64,000 bases of DNA. Source: Anomaloglossus baeobatrachus. Taxonomy: Eukaryota; Chordata; Amphibia; Anura; Aromobatidae. Below, one piece after another: positions 45,655-57,900 of this stretch (its first letter is position 1; each line of letters begins with the position of its first letter). Location: the NCBI RefSeq assembly GCF_048569485.1, contig NC_134353.1:68588730-68652729 (forward strand), given 5' to 3'. Both the position numbers and the translations under genes were made by a program. The notes under the pieces were generated by a model that saw only the letters and a list, made by a program, of their open reading frames with translations, made no database searches and was not told the origin of the DNA.

Positions 45655-48130
45655 ATCCTCATAGGGGTTTGTTATAAGCCACCAAATATAATAGAAACTA
45701 CTGAAAATGTATTATTGAAACAAATAGACAAAGCAGCAAATCACAATGAGGTGATTATTATGGGGGACTTCAACTACCCCGATATAGACTGGGAAACTGA
45801 AACCTGCGTATCTCAGAAAGGAAACCGGCTTCTGTCAGTAACTAAGGATAATTATCTGTCCCAACTTGTGCCGGGCCCAACTAGAGGGGCAGCCCTTCTG
45901 GACTTAATTTTAAGCAACAGGCCAGATAGAATAACAGACGTACGAGTGGATGGGCACCTCGGGAATAGTGACCACAATATAATACAATTCCACTTGTCCT
46001 TCAGTAAGGTGCCTTGGAGGGGGGTTACAAAAACGCTGAATTTCAGGAAAGCAAAGTTTGATCAGCTTAGAGAAGACCTTCGCCAAATTGATTGGGACAA
46101 TGTCCTCAAAAATGGGAGCACAGAAAATAAGTGGAAAATTTTTAAATCGGTATTAAACACCCACTGCGAGCTAGCCATACCATACGAAAATAAAAGGGCT
46201 AGGAACAGGAGAAAACCAATGTGGCTAAATAAGGATTAAAAGGGGCAATGAATAATAAGAAAAAGGCATTTAAAAAGCTAAAACAAGAAGGCAGCGAAGA
46301 AGCATTAAAAATATATAGAGAAAAAAATAAAATGTGTAAAAAACAAATTCATTTAGCAAAAGTAGAAACTGAGAGACTCATTGCTAAGGAAAGCAAAACA
46401 AATCCCAAACTATTCTTTAATTATATAAACAGAAAAAAGATTAAAATTGATGGTGTTGGCCCTTTAAAGAACAATGAGGGTAAAATCATAGAAAGCGATG
46501 TGGGAAAGCAAATGTTTTAAATACTTTTTTCTCAACTGTGTTCACACAGGAAAAGCATATGCCACGGGAAATGCAGAGTGATCATGTAAACGCTTCATTA
46601 AGTATGACCTGCCTAACCCAGGAAGAAGTGCAGAACCGACTTAGTAACATTAAAATTGACAAATCACCAGGCCCTGATGGCATTCACCCTCGGGTATTAA
46701 GGGAGTTAAGTAGTGTGATAGACAGGCCTCTGTTCCTTATATTTAAAGACTCTATAGAAACTGGGTCTGTTCCACTGGATTGGCGGCTAGCAAATGTGGT
46801 ACCAATATTCAAAAAAGGGTGTAAAAGGGAACCTGGAAACTATAGGCCGGTAAGCTTTACATCTGTTGTGGGTAAAATGTTTGAAGGGTTTTTAAGGGAT
46901 ACTATTATGGAATGTCTCAATGTTAATAATTGTTTAAGTCCATATCAACATGGATTTATGAAGGATCGCTCCTGTCAAACTAACCTGATCAGCTTCTATG
47001 AGGATGTAAGCTCTCACATGGACCGAGGAGAATCATTGGATGTCATTTATCTCGACTTCGGTAAAGCATTTGACACTGTCCCACATAAAAGACTGCTAAG
47101 TAAAATGAGAAAGATTGGGCTCGGGGAAAATGTGTGTAGATGGGTAGGTAGCTGGCTTAGTGGTAGAAAACAAAGAGTGGTTATTAATGGCGCATACTCA
47201 GATTGGGCCAGGGTTACTAGTGGGGTGCCACAGGGGTCTGTATTGGGCCCCCTACTATTTAATATATTTATTAATGATCTGGTGGATGGTTTACAGAGTA
47301 AAATATCAGTATTTGCAGATGATACAAAACTATGTAAGGTAGTTAACACAAAGGAGGACAGTTTGCAACTACAGATGGATTTGAGTAAATTGGAGAATTG
47401 GGCTGAAAAATGGCAAATGAGGTTTAACACAGATAAGTGTAAGGTTATGCACATGGGAAGGAGAAACAGATGCTACGATTACTTACTAAATGGGAAACCG
47501 CTGGGGAAATCAGACATGGAAAAAGACTTAGGCATCTTAGTCAATAAGAATCTAAATTGGAGTGCCCAGTGTCAGGCAGCAGCCACCAAAGAAAATAGGG
47601 TGATGGGATGCATTAGAAGAGGTCTGGGGGCACGAGATGAAAACATCATTCTCCCTCTGTACAAATCACTCGTCAGACCACACTTTGAGTATTGTGTGCA
47701 GTTTTGGGCGCCGGTGCTCAAGAAAGACATTACTGAACTTGAAAGGGTTCAGAGGCGGGCTACTAAAATAATAAATGGAGTGGGTGCATTACAATACACG
47801 GAAAGGTTATCAAAATTAGGTCTATTTACTCTAGAAAAGAGAAGACTTAGGGGAGACCTAATAAATATGTACAAATATATCAGAGGGCCATATAGAGATC
47901 TCTCCCATGATCTGTTTGTACCAAGGACTATGACAAGAACAAGGGGGCATTCTCTTCGATTGGAGGAAAGAAAATTCCTACATCAGCATAGAAGAGGGTT
48001 CTTCACGGTAAGAGCAGTGAGGCTCTGGAACTCTCTTCCTGAGGAAGTGGTGATGGCCAACTCACTGAACAAATTTAAGAGAGGAATGGATGCTTTTCTT
48101 GATAGCAAAAGTATAGAAGGTTATAAATAG
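45655..48130 (+). pseudogene. CR1 endonuclease and reverse transcriptase
   Basis: The partial endonuclease has EVIIMGDFNYPDIDW, LLDLILSNRP and GNSDHNIIQF (45715-46239). After a linker in another frame (46248-46520) comes a long reverse-transcriptase frame (46538-48130). Its motifs are KSPGPDGIHPRVL, NYRPVSFTSVVGK, VIYLDFGKAFDTVPHKRL, VPQGSVLGPLLFNIFINDL and the active-site FADDTKL, followed by the C-terminal RATKIINGVGALQYTERL and FFTVRAVRLWNSLPEEVV. Frame changes near 46240 and 46520 break the protein; the 530-residue part itself is open, so the copy is not very old. Confidence 0.85.
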
Positions 48131-48174
48131 CATAATCTTACAGGTAGATAGAAGAGCGACCTAGATTATTAGAG

Positions 48175-48530
48175 GAATGGGTGGGCTGCAACACCAAGAC
48201 AGGTTATTTAACTTGGGGTTATTTAGTTTGGAAAAACAAAGGCTTAGGGGGGATCTAATCACAATGTATAAACATATGAGGGGACAGTACAGAGACCTTT
48301 CCAAAGATCTCTTTACACCTAGGCCTGCGACTGGAACACGGGAGCATCTGCTACGTCTCGAGGAAGGAAGGTTTAATCATAATCACAGACGAGGATTCTT
48401 TACTGTACGAGCAGTGAGACTATGGAACTCTCTGCCGCATGATGTTGTAATGAGTGATTCCCTACTAACATTTAAGCAGAGCCTGGACGCTCTTCTTGAA
48501 AAATATAACATTACCAGTTATATATATTAG
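48175..48530 (+). pseudogene. Second CR1 C-terminal domain
   Basis: An open frame with RLFNLGLFSLEKQRLRGDL, LRLEEGRFNHNHRRGFFTVR and AVRLWNSLPHDVVMSDSLLT, ending at 48530. It is homologous to residues about 415-525 of the preceding reverse transcriptase frame but clearly diverged (HDVVMSDSLLTFKQSLDALL against EEVVMANSLNKFKRGMDAFL). It is joined to the CR1 3' UTR. So the element has two successive 3' coding ends, as if a template switch had stitched the tail of a related family on. Confidence 0.75.
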
Positions 48531-48884
48531 ATTTTATGACAGGGTGTTTATCCAGGGAACTAGTCTGATTTCCGTATGTGGAGTCAGGAAGGAATTTTTT
48601 TCCCCATTGGAGCTTATTTGACACATTGGTTTTTTTTTGCCTTCCTCTGGATCAACATGTTAGGCTACGGGTTGAACTAGATGGACTTAGAGTCTCCCTT
48701 CAACCTTAAAAACTATGAAACTATGAAACTATGAGTGCAGGGTACAGTGGCAAGTAAGTGGAAGAGGTGTCCATCTTTCCTCTCACTAGCACTAGGGCCC
48801 ACTGTAGTTAAAGTGTTCCTGGTGTACTCCTTGTCTCCTCGTAGGGTTTGCCCCATTTTGTGTGTTTGGACTCAAGATGGACTC

Positions 48885-49190
48885 TCCCCTTCCTCAGTGG
48901 TTGGTTTCAGCCTCTTCAGCTCGGCCGCATCTCTGAGCACTGACCACCTTGTACTTCTGTGTCTTGCTCAGTGGTGCTCGGTTTCAGCCTCTTCAGCTCT
49001 GCTGCATTTCTGAGCAATGAATACCTTATATTTCTGTGTCTTGCTCAGTGGTAGTCAGTTTCAGCCTCTTTAGCTCAGCCACATCTGAGCACTGAACACC
49101 TTGTACTTCTATGTCTTGCTCAGTGTTGGTCGGTTTCAGCCTCATCAGCTCGGCCGCATCTCTGAGCCCTGAACACCTTGTACTTCTGGG
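48885..49190 (+). repeat. Roughly 77-bp tandem repeat
   Basis: About four units of TTGCTCAGTGGTGCTCGGTT, then TCAGCCTCTTCAGCTC, GCATCTCTGAGCACTGA and ACACCTTGTACTTCTG. One further unit lies at 45115-45175 on the other side of the CR1. Confidence 0.75.
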
Positions 49191-49487
49191 CTTCCAGGGA
49201 GGCTGCAGTTCTGGAAAATGGCGGCACTGGGGAACAATAGCTTCCTGGTGGCTTCACATTTGATTTTTCTCAAATCTTTGGCAGTTAATGCAAGTCTTTT
49301 TATAAGGTTGTTTTTTGCAACCCTGTTAACTATGTTCAACAAACCTTTGATGGTTCGGTTTGGTATTCGCTCCTCAATATATTAGCAATTTCAGGAGTGG
49401 TACATCCCTGTAACACTTTTTTGGCTTAGGAGGAAGACAAGTTGCCTAATAATTCTGCACACGCTGATAAAGGGCGTTATACCCTAA

Positions 49488-49653
49488 AGGCCCTGTCACA
49501 TACAGAGATAAATCTTTGGCAGATCTGTGGTTGCAGTGAAATCATGGACATATTGTTCCATTTGTACACAGCCACAAACCTGGCACTGATTGTCCACAAT
49601 TTCACTGCAACCACAGATCTGCCGCAGATTTATCTCTGTGTGTGACAGGGCCT
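49488..49653. mobile_element. Foldback MITE, AGGCCCTGTCACA ends
   Basis: A 166-bp near-perfect foldback: AGGCCCTGTCACA, then TACAGAGATAAATCT and GATCTGTGGTTGCAGTGAAA, is repeated inverted to 49653. The outer CCTAAAGG and CCTTTAGG also mirror each other. This would form a long hairpin if transcribed. Non-coding. Confidence 0.8.
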
Positions 49654-49689
49654 TTAGGCCGTACCCACCCTCATTACACATCACCTGAT

Positions 49690-50560
49690 CTACTCCATCC
49701 AATAAGCTTTCAGGTTTGTACAGCGTGGAGGTGGAAAAATCTGAAAAAAATAAATAAATAAATAAATAAATAAATAAATATATATGATGAGGTTTTCCTT
49801 CACTTTTTCTTGGTACAGTTACACAATTTTTGAAGGATCTCAGCAGGAAGGTTGTTCCAAACATCTTGGAAAACTAAACACAGGTCTTCAGTGTCTGAGA
49901 CTTGAGCAAATCCTTCTGTCTTCTCATATAATCCCAGACAGACTGGATGATGGTGAGATCGGGGCTCCGCTGGGGCCGGATCATTACTTCTGTGACAGCT
50001 TGTTCTTCATGACATTGGCTGTATGTTTGGGGTTGTTGTGCTGCAGAATAAATTCTGAGCCAATCAGACGCCTCCCTAATGGTATTGTATGATGGATAAA
50101 TATTTACCTGTATTTCTCAGGATAGAGGACACAATTAACACTGACCAAATCCCCAACTCCATTTACTCAAGTTAAGCCCAAAACGTTTAAAAAGGACCCA
50201 CCCTCCACCATGCTTCACTGTTCCTGCACACCCTTAATATTATACCGCTCTCCAGCACTTTGGCGATCAAACAGTCTTCTGTCACAGCCAAAAATTTCAC
50301 ATTTTGACCCATCAGTCCCGAGCACCTGCTGACATTTTTCAGCCCCCAGCTCCTTTTTTTTTTTCTTTGTTTTTAAAGCAGAATTGATCCTGCTTTTTAA
50401 GGCAAAACGGTCACGCCAAATATTTATGCGATATAGATTTCTATTTTGGTTGTTCATGTTGCATTTTGTTAATAGATAAGAATAAAATTATAATTACTTA
50501 TGTTTGAAGACATTTTTACTTTGCAGCATTTTTTCACACCTTCCTAAAACTTTTGCACAG
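49690..50560 (-). mobile_element. Tc1 relic, strongly decayed
   Basis: On the minus strand the start is TIR-like (AGTACTGTGCAAAAGTTTTA near 50540). Scrambled transposase traces include SMVEGGSFLNVLG (from KHGGGS) near 50200, PQRSPDLTIIQSVWDYMRRQ near 49930 and GKPHHI with an (AAAT)n run near 49745-49780. It has many breaks; this family is yet another Tc1 type and looks older than the others. Confidence 0.7.
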
Positions 50561-50869
50561 TACTTGGACAAATAAAAAAAAAAAAAAAAAGTGCATTACA
50601 AAAATCTGAGCCAATTCCACTTATTCTGCATCTACTGGGAGTCCACATTCAACCTTCCAAATATATATCTGTAGAGTATGGGCTCATTTACAAGTTAGGG
50701 ATTTTTCTTGTAGGCAAAAATATAAAAAAAAATACAAATTTTCACCAATGTTTTTGATCAAAGTGTCAAAAATTCATTAGTTTATCAGGTGTAAAACAAA
50801 AAAAACCCCCAAACAATCCATGAAAAAGTGGACGGCACAAAAGTGGCATCCAGGTACAGTGCGACTTTC

Positions 50870-51215
50870 ACGGACCTGTCCCTCTCTCTTTCCCTCCCTC
50901 CCCGTCTCTCTCTTTCCCTCCCTCCCAGTCTCTCTCTCTTTCCCTCCCTCCCAGTCTCTCTCTCTTTCCCTCCCTCCCAGTCTCTCTCTCTTTCCCTCCC
51001 TCCCCGTCTCTCTCTCTTTCCCTCCCTCCCCGTCTCTCTCTCTTTCCCTCCCTCCCCGTCTCTCTCTCTTTCCCTCCCTCCCCGTCTCTCTCTCTTTCCC
51101 TCCCTCCCCGTCTCTCTCTCTTTCCCTCCCTCCCCGTCTCTCTCTCTCTTTCCCTCCCTCCTTGTGTCTCTCTCTTTCCCTCCCTCCTTATCTCCTCTCT
51201 CTTTCCCTGGCTGCA
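50870..51215 (+). repeat. 26-bp CT-rich minisatellite
   Basis: About 13 units of TCTCTCTCTTTCCCTCCCTC plus CCCGTC or CCAGTC. Strong strand asymmetry (pure pyrimidine on the plus strand) could favour triplex formation. Predicted peptides on both strands (50785-51501) are translations of the array. Confidence 0.9.
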
Positions 51216-51524
51216 TTGTGACACGCCAACATTCCATTCGAGGGCGTGGCTGCGCATTCTTCTGAAGTTCTGGCTGCATTGTGGCTCCGAGCTCCATTGA
51301 CTTTAATGGAGGCAGGATTTTTGGCGAATAACTGTAAAGTGTGGGGTTAAAATTTCTCTCAAAACAGTCTATGATGCTCCCTGAGTAAAATGGGGTGTCT
51401 GTGAAAAATGTTGGGCTTGTACATGCAACGGGTGCGGATTCCTTTAGCGGACATACACACATGCACTCAGCTTTATATATTAGAGATAATAAATATAACA
51501 AAAAAATTAAAGTTCTGATATTTC

Positions 51525-51849
51525 AATAATTTTATAGAAAATATTTAATTAATCACAATCAATGGATCTCTAAAAGGCAACTTAAACTCATCCGGTTTCA
51601 TGAAATACAAAACAAAGCGTGAAGAATATATACACAATTCAGTGTTCTACAATTTTGGCAAACTCTACGAATGTCAGAAGATTTGGAATATTGATTGAGG
51701 TTGTTTGGACACTGAACGCTTCCCCCTGTGTGGAGGTGAGGAGCACATCTGCCGCGGAGAGTTTCCAGCTTCCCCGGTAAGAGCGGCTCTGAACATTTGA
51801 TTTGGCCTTTTGTATGAAATGTCTCTGTTTTCACCCTCCCAGTCTTCGA
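51525..51849 (-). other. LRPAP1: Likely LRPAP1 3' UTR
   Basis: Follows the LRPAP1 stop codon on the minus strand. The only candidate poly(A) signal nearby is ATTAAA (plus-strand TTTAAT at 51544-51549), about 300 bases after the stop. The end of the transcript is therefore a guess. Confidence 0.35.
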
Positions 51850-51918
51850 TCACAGCTCGTTGTGGGGGAGGCCATTCTTAAACACGCGGCTCGTTAAATC
51901 CTGGAGATGCTTCTTTAC
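51850..51918 (-). CDS. LRPAP1: LRPAP1 last coding exon, HNEL end
   Basis: 69 bp after an AG acceptor (51919-51920). It reads [20 protein letters not shown], then EL and TGA. It continues ELGYK of the previous exon exactly as in mammalian RAP ([13 protein letters not shown]). The HNEL terminus is bound by KDEL receptors and returns RAP to the ER. Confidence 0.93.
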   Translation of the reverse strand, partial: VKKHLQDLTSRVFKNGLPHNEL

Positions 51919-54900
51919 CTACATAGGAGGAGAACACAAAAATATCCAAAAGTGTTAGTGTCATTAATTGTATGGATCTTTGTGATTTCTATGCCGGAAG
52001 GATAAACCAAGCAGGGAAAGAATGTTAAAACAGAGGGAAAAAAAAATACAAAAGCCTCAAAGAGAGGAATGGAGCAAAGAGAAGGCTTTGCTGCCCAAGA
52101 CATAAGTGCACTATTGACAAATCTTGTTATTTCAGCAGCAACGGGAAGCAATTTCTGCAGAATTTCCAGGGTGATATTTTGTAAAAATGACTCCTTTTCT
52201 CTTCTCATCGGGATTGAATTAACCCATTCAAGACCAAAGCTTAAAAGAAACAAATGCCTATAAAATTAAGTTTGCTTTCTTATTTTTTTATTTCTATTAA
52301 TTAATTTCTTGCTTTGGGGCAGGAGAGCGCTGGAATGGCACAATCTACCCCCTCCTAATATCTTTGTATAAAGATCTAAAGATCACAAAAACACAGATTC
52401 TCACCTAATTCTGCAGGGGAACTCCAGACTACCCATCCAGACTGCCATTATTGGGGGGCTCCAGACTACCCATCCAGACTGCTGTTATAGGGGGCTCCAG
52501 ACTGCATATCCACACTACTGGTATAGGGGGGCTCCATACTACTGGTATAGGGGGGCTCCACACTACCCATCCAGACTACTGGTATAGGGGGGCTCCACAC
52601 TACCCATCCACACTACTGGTATAGGGGGGCTCCACACTACTGGTATAGGGGGGCTCCAGACTGCACATCCACACTACTGGTATGGGGGGGCTCCAGACTG
52701 CACATCCACACTACTGGTATAGGGGGGGGGGGGCTCCAGACTGAAGGTAAAGGGAATGGTCCAGATTTTATACGATTTACAATAGGTTACATACTTAGCA
52801 ATTACAAGGTTAAAAAGTGAAATCTGATAGGCCACATAGTGATTATTTCCATATAAACACTAGGACCGAAAACATCTGATAATGGCAGCTGCTCTTTATA
52901 CATTCAAGCTTATGTGCAGGTAAATACAGCATAATAGTAACATGAGTTAAGACATCGGCCCCATCAGGCAAATGTCAGGAGCTGAAGACTCTCAGTGGCG
53001 ATGAAGACAGATGGAGTCTTCTGTCTGACATTCATGGTAATAAATAGGGATGATCGAATACCAAAATATATGACTTTGCGAATATCCGACGAATAGGTCG
53101 CCGCTATTCGCAAATATTCGACGCGCAATGCAAGTCTATGGGAAACCCGAATAATTTCACGTTGGACCCAACGGCGAGCTGTGGTGACTGAGGAAAAGGC
53201 TAAAATGGATGGGCAAAGGCAGAAACAGCATGGGCTCTCTCTCTCGGAAGTCAGAAATGAAAATGAAAGTATCGGAGCGGATGGTGTTTTATTCGTCGGA
53301 TACCGAATGGCACGAATTGACTGCTATCTGTCGGATACCGAATAGTGGCGAATACATTCGCTCATCCCTAGTAATAAACCTTATTCTGGAGCTCATAAAA
53401 GGATGTGCGGAGTTACGTACAAAAGAAGACAGATCAATAAATCCTGGAAGATTTTCTGATCACATAAAAGTCCCTGTGCGCAAACAGATGAGGCATTTTT
53501 CCCATCTCACAACGTAATGGCCCATAGCTAACATATAACATCACTTTGGGGAGGACGGTTCACTGGGACCCTCACCCACCCTGGGAATGTACATGCCTCA
53601 ATTTTTGCCTCCTGGCTATGCAGTCACCTCTATTCACTTAGAGAGGACCTTTTATTTAGACTGAGTCAATCCTCCTATTGCCACTGATTCTGGAACAGTT
53701 TTTATTTTTCTTCTGTGCCCCTTCATTACAATGTTATGCCCCCGTGTAATAAAGGTGCAACCTACTGGGCGTGTACCACAGATCTTCTGTGGGTGTGGCC
53801 AAGTTTTGATTGGCCAGTGCCGGAGGGCAAACGCCCACAAGGGGTCAGGAGACAACTGTAGCCGCTTTGTTTTACAATTAAAACCCAGGGATCACACATT
53901 TATGTCCTGGTCTATCGACAAAAAAACTACATAGTTCATGAAGTCAATTCACAAATATACTATCCCTGCCCCCCTCAAAAAAAACAAAAAAAACAAAAAA
54001 AAAAAAACCCAAACCCTGTGGATACCGACCTTATATCCCAGCTCCTTTATCTTGTCAGAGAGGGCGCTATACTTCTCTTTACTCTTCTTGATATGCTCCT
54101 TGTCCCCGGACTCTGCGATGTGCTTCATCTTTTCTTGTGAGATTTCAAGCTGCTTCTGATAATGTTGGTGTTTCTCGATTTTCGTTTCAAAGTGTTTCAG
54201 TTCCTCCTAAAGTTATAAAAAAAAACAAAAAAAAACAAAACAATTTATATAGATATATATTACACATAAGAAAAAAAAAAAAGTCCATTTAGGTTCCAGG
54301 CAGCAGGGGCGTAATGATTTGCAGTATAGCGGCGGGTTCTAGTTGTGTTATTTTACCTTGAACGAATCCAATTCACTGGAAGAAAAGTTTGCGCTCCTTG
54401 CCATGTCCCACAGATCATTGACTCTTGGCTCATTAAAATCTGAAATACGGAAAAATAATTAAAAAAAAAAAAAACAAAAAAAAACAAAACACCAAACCCC
54501 AAAAAACAACTAATTTTGTAAATGTTCTTTTTCCAATCTTTTTGTTTTGGCTTTTACTGTATGAGATCAATATTGCAATATTTCACTAGTTTGGGCAATG
54601 ACAGCAATACCAAATGTTTAAATTGTATTTGTTATATAAGTTTAGTAAAGGGGGGGAGGGGGCAGGCAATTTTTTTTTTTGTTTAAAAATCTTTATTATT
54701 TTTACATTTTTAATTATTCCTACCATCTCTTGATTGCCTACACAAGACTTTGCAATACAGTAGTATTGTGGTCTAAAAGTATAACAGACGATCCCCCTAA
54801 GAAGCTCAGACATAGTCGAGGCTTCATAGGTATATAGTGTACAAACATGCCAGACACCGGGGCTTTCGGCCATTTAAAGGGAATCTGTCAGCAGGCTTTT

Positions 54901-57900
54901 TGCTATCTCATCTGAGAGCAGCATGATGAAGGCAAAGAGATCCTGAATCCAACAGTGTATCACTTAGATTACTGGGTGCAGCCATTCTGATACAATCTGA
55001 ATTTTTAGATTTAGTCATGTAGCAGAGCTGAGAGCTGCACTAGCACACACCAGGCTCTCCACAGAGTTTGTACATAAACCGTGAGATGTGAATTAGAGGA
55101 GGGGGTGTGCTGGACTGCCCTGAGTGTGACATTGTAGTCCGAGCAATGATAAGTTCTGCTGCATAAACAAAGCAAAAACAACAGATGGGACCATGACAAG
55201 ACAGGCATCCCTGAATTCTCTGTGTTCACCTTTGCAGCATGCAATTTTCAGCTTACATAGCAAAAAACCTGCTGACAGATTCCCTTTAACACCTTCACGA
55301 CCGGCCGATTTTTCGCTTTGTTTTTTTTTTTCGCCATTCTTTTTCTAAGAGACGTAACTTTTTTATATTTCAGTCAATATGGTCATGTGAGGGCTCATTT
55401 TTTGCGGAAAGAGCTGTACTTTTCAATGAAACCATCAGTTTTCCCATATAGTGTACTGGAAAATGGCAAAAAAATTCCAAAAGCAGAAAAATTGCAAAAA
55501 AAGTGCATTAGCACTATTGTTTTTGAGATATTTTATTCACTGTGTTCACTGTATGGTAAAACTGATGTGTGGGTGTGATGCCTCAGGTCAGTGCGAGTTC
55601 GTAGACACCAAATATGTATAGGTTTACTTTTATATAAGGGGTTAAAAAAAATTCGGAAGTTTGTCTGAAAAAAGTGGCGCACGTTTTACGCCATATTCCG
55701 TGACCCGTAGCGTTCTCATTTTTCGGGATCTATGGCTCAGTGACTGCTTATTTTTTGCGACTCGAGCTGACGTTTTTAACGGTACCATTTTTGCGCAGAT
55801 GCTACGTTTTGATCGCCTGTTATTGCATTTTGCGCAAAAGTTGTGGCGACAAAAAAAACCCGTCATTTTGGCTTTTGGAATTTTTTTGCCGCTACGCCGT
55901 TTACTGATCAGATTAATTGATTTTATATTTTGATAGATCGGGCATTTCTGAACGCGGCGATACCAAATGTGTGTATATTTTTTATTTTTTTAACCCTTTA
56001 ATTTTCAATGGGGCGAATGGGGGGTGATTTGAACTTATGTTTTTTTTTTTTAATTTTTTCAAACTTTTTTTTTTTATTTTTCTAGTCCCCCTAGGGGGCT
56101 ATTGCGATCAGCAGTCCGATCGCTCTGCACTATCTGCTGATCACAGCTACAAGGCTGTAAACGGCAGATACGTGCACTTTCTGCTTCCCTGGCCTCCGTG
56201 GAAAGCGAAAGTGAAAGTAGTTCATGTCTAGCACAGGAGTCATCACATGACCCTGTGCTACCATGACAACCATCGAAAGTCACGTGACTTCCGGTATCGG
56301 GCGGTAATACTTTACCGCGATCGCGTTTATAATGGCGCTGTCACATATTGACAGCGCCATTACAGGAGTTAAACGGCACGAGCAGATAACGATTCTGCTC
56401 GTGCCTAGCAGGCACACATCTCAGCTGTGAAAATCAGCTGAGATGTGCGCCGATCGCAGCATGCTGCTGCCAGGAGACCGCGGGCAGTAACGTTATGACC
56501 GCTAGGACGTAATTTTACGGCCCGCGGTCGTTAAGGGGTTAATACCTTTCAAATATCAGTGTCAGGATCGTCATCTAAGGAAATGGATCAAGCGCTGATC
56601 GCATGGGTTACTCTTGAAAGCCTGCAGCATAATACAGCCGGCACCAACCAACTCAGCTCCTGACTAAGCTTGCTAATTTCATGCCTGGTGGGTGTCTCTT
56701 TTCAAACATATGGCGATACTTATCTTGCAGGGATTTTGTATAATCTGACAGCACAGCTGCACTTCAATTTTGCAAGATTCAACACTCAACTGGGCAGGCA
56801 CCCTCACTTAACTGAGCACCTGCTTACAGCTTTCATTTTGGGAAGCATAGTCCTAACATTAGGCCCCCTTAACACACCCGTTTAAAAACTGCATGTGTGG
56901 CACATTACATTTTGGCCATCCGTGTGTATTATCTGCATGTTACTGGAATGATTAAAAGGAAGAATGAAATTATGAAGCTTTTCCTATATTTTGCAATGTT
57001 AAACATGGAAGTCATCCATGTGCAGTACATGTTTTTTTTTTTCTACAGACCCATGGGCTTGTATAGGTCCATGCTGCCATTTAAAAATGGACATGTATCC
57101 ATGTGGATCACACGGACACGTGCATAGTCTGTGTGAAAACAGAGGTGTGAAGTCTCCATAGTTTTTCATTAGTATGCGTGTGCCCATGTGTTATGATCCA
57201 GAACCATGGAAGACAACCATAAATCATTGGTAAAAGGTGACAAAAGCATTGGCAACTAATCTGGCCGCTATCCCCTTACTAACCATCACAACTAGAAGTA
57301 GCCGAGGGGTGAACTAACATCCTGTGCACCGCGAACCCAGCCGGAGAACTAGCTATCCTAAAGGAAGGAAAGATGAATAACTCTCTGCTTCAGAAAATAG
57401 ACAAGAATAGCAAGCCCCCCACATGCAAAGACTGCGGTGATATAGGAAAAACACAATACACAGATAGATGATAGGATTAGCAAAAGGTAAGGCCCTACTG
57501 ACTAAATAGGACAGGATAGGAAAGGGACTGATGGTGGCCAGAGAAAAACCCTGCAAAACTCCAAGAACCTGATAGTACAAAAAAGATTGCTAGATCTGAA
57601 CTCCGTCCTATACCAGGCGCTCTTGTAATACCAATGAACAGAAAGCAGGAACCATTACAAATTCGACAAGCAACAAATACATGGACTTATAGGAGCAATA
57701 CTCCAAACATAGCTGCAGAGAGCTTTCCAGTTAAGCAACTGAGAGGGAAGATCCCTGCATGCAAATAAACTGAAAACAACCACAGCAAATGACAAACTCA
57801 GATAAGAACAAAAAGAACCAAACAAAAATAAAAGAGCCAAGCACTTATCTGGGGTAGATGTGGTCTTGAGCAGGATGAAGCAAGCTGGCGAACAAAGAAC

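Larger units (their letters stand above)
45651..48735 (+). mobile_element. CR1-clade LINE, 5' truncated, with doubled tail
   Basis: Starts abruptly inside the endonuclease gene (ILIGVCYKPPN at about 45655) and ends with a CR1-type 3' UTR: GTTGAACTAGATGGAC near 48672, then repeats of AACTATGA at 48710-48735. The main coding part runs to 48130. A second, diverged version of the last 115 residues follows at 48175-48530, before the common 3' UTR. No target duplication is visible, as is usual for CR1. Confidence 0.85.
44924..49466 (-). mobile_element. Outer Tc1 relic enclosing other elements
   Basis: The left end CACTGTTCGCACAATTATTA follows TA at 44922; the right end GCCTAATAATTCTGCACACG is at 49444-49463. 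On the minus strand, just inside the right end, the frame 49342-49145 carries NRVAKNNLIKRLAL, LRKIKCEATRK and FQNCSLPGSPEVQG, an N-terminal Tc1 transposase signature. Inside the left end is the matching 3' non-coding part (44960-45080). The middle of the transposase gene is missing; instead there are a tandem repeat and a CR1 LINE. Confidence 0.65.

Noticed and set aside
47047-47454. Minus-strand 135-residue frame
   Set aside because: Antisense of the CR1 reverse transcriptase.
50785-51501. 238-residue Arg/Glu-rich frame and the matching Ser/Pro-rich frame on the other strand
   Set aside because: Both come from the CT-rich minisatellite.
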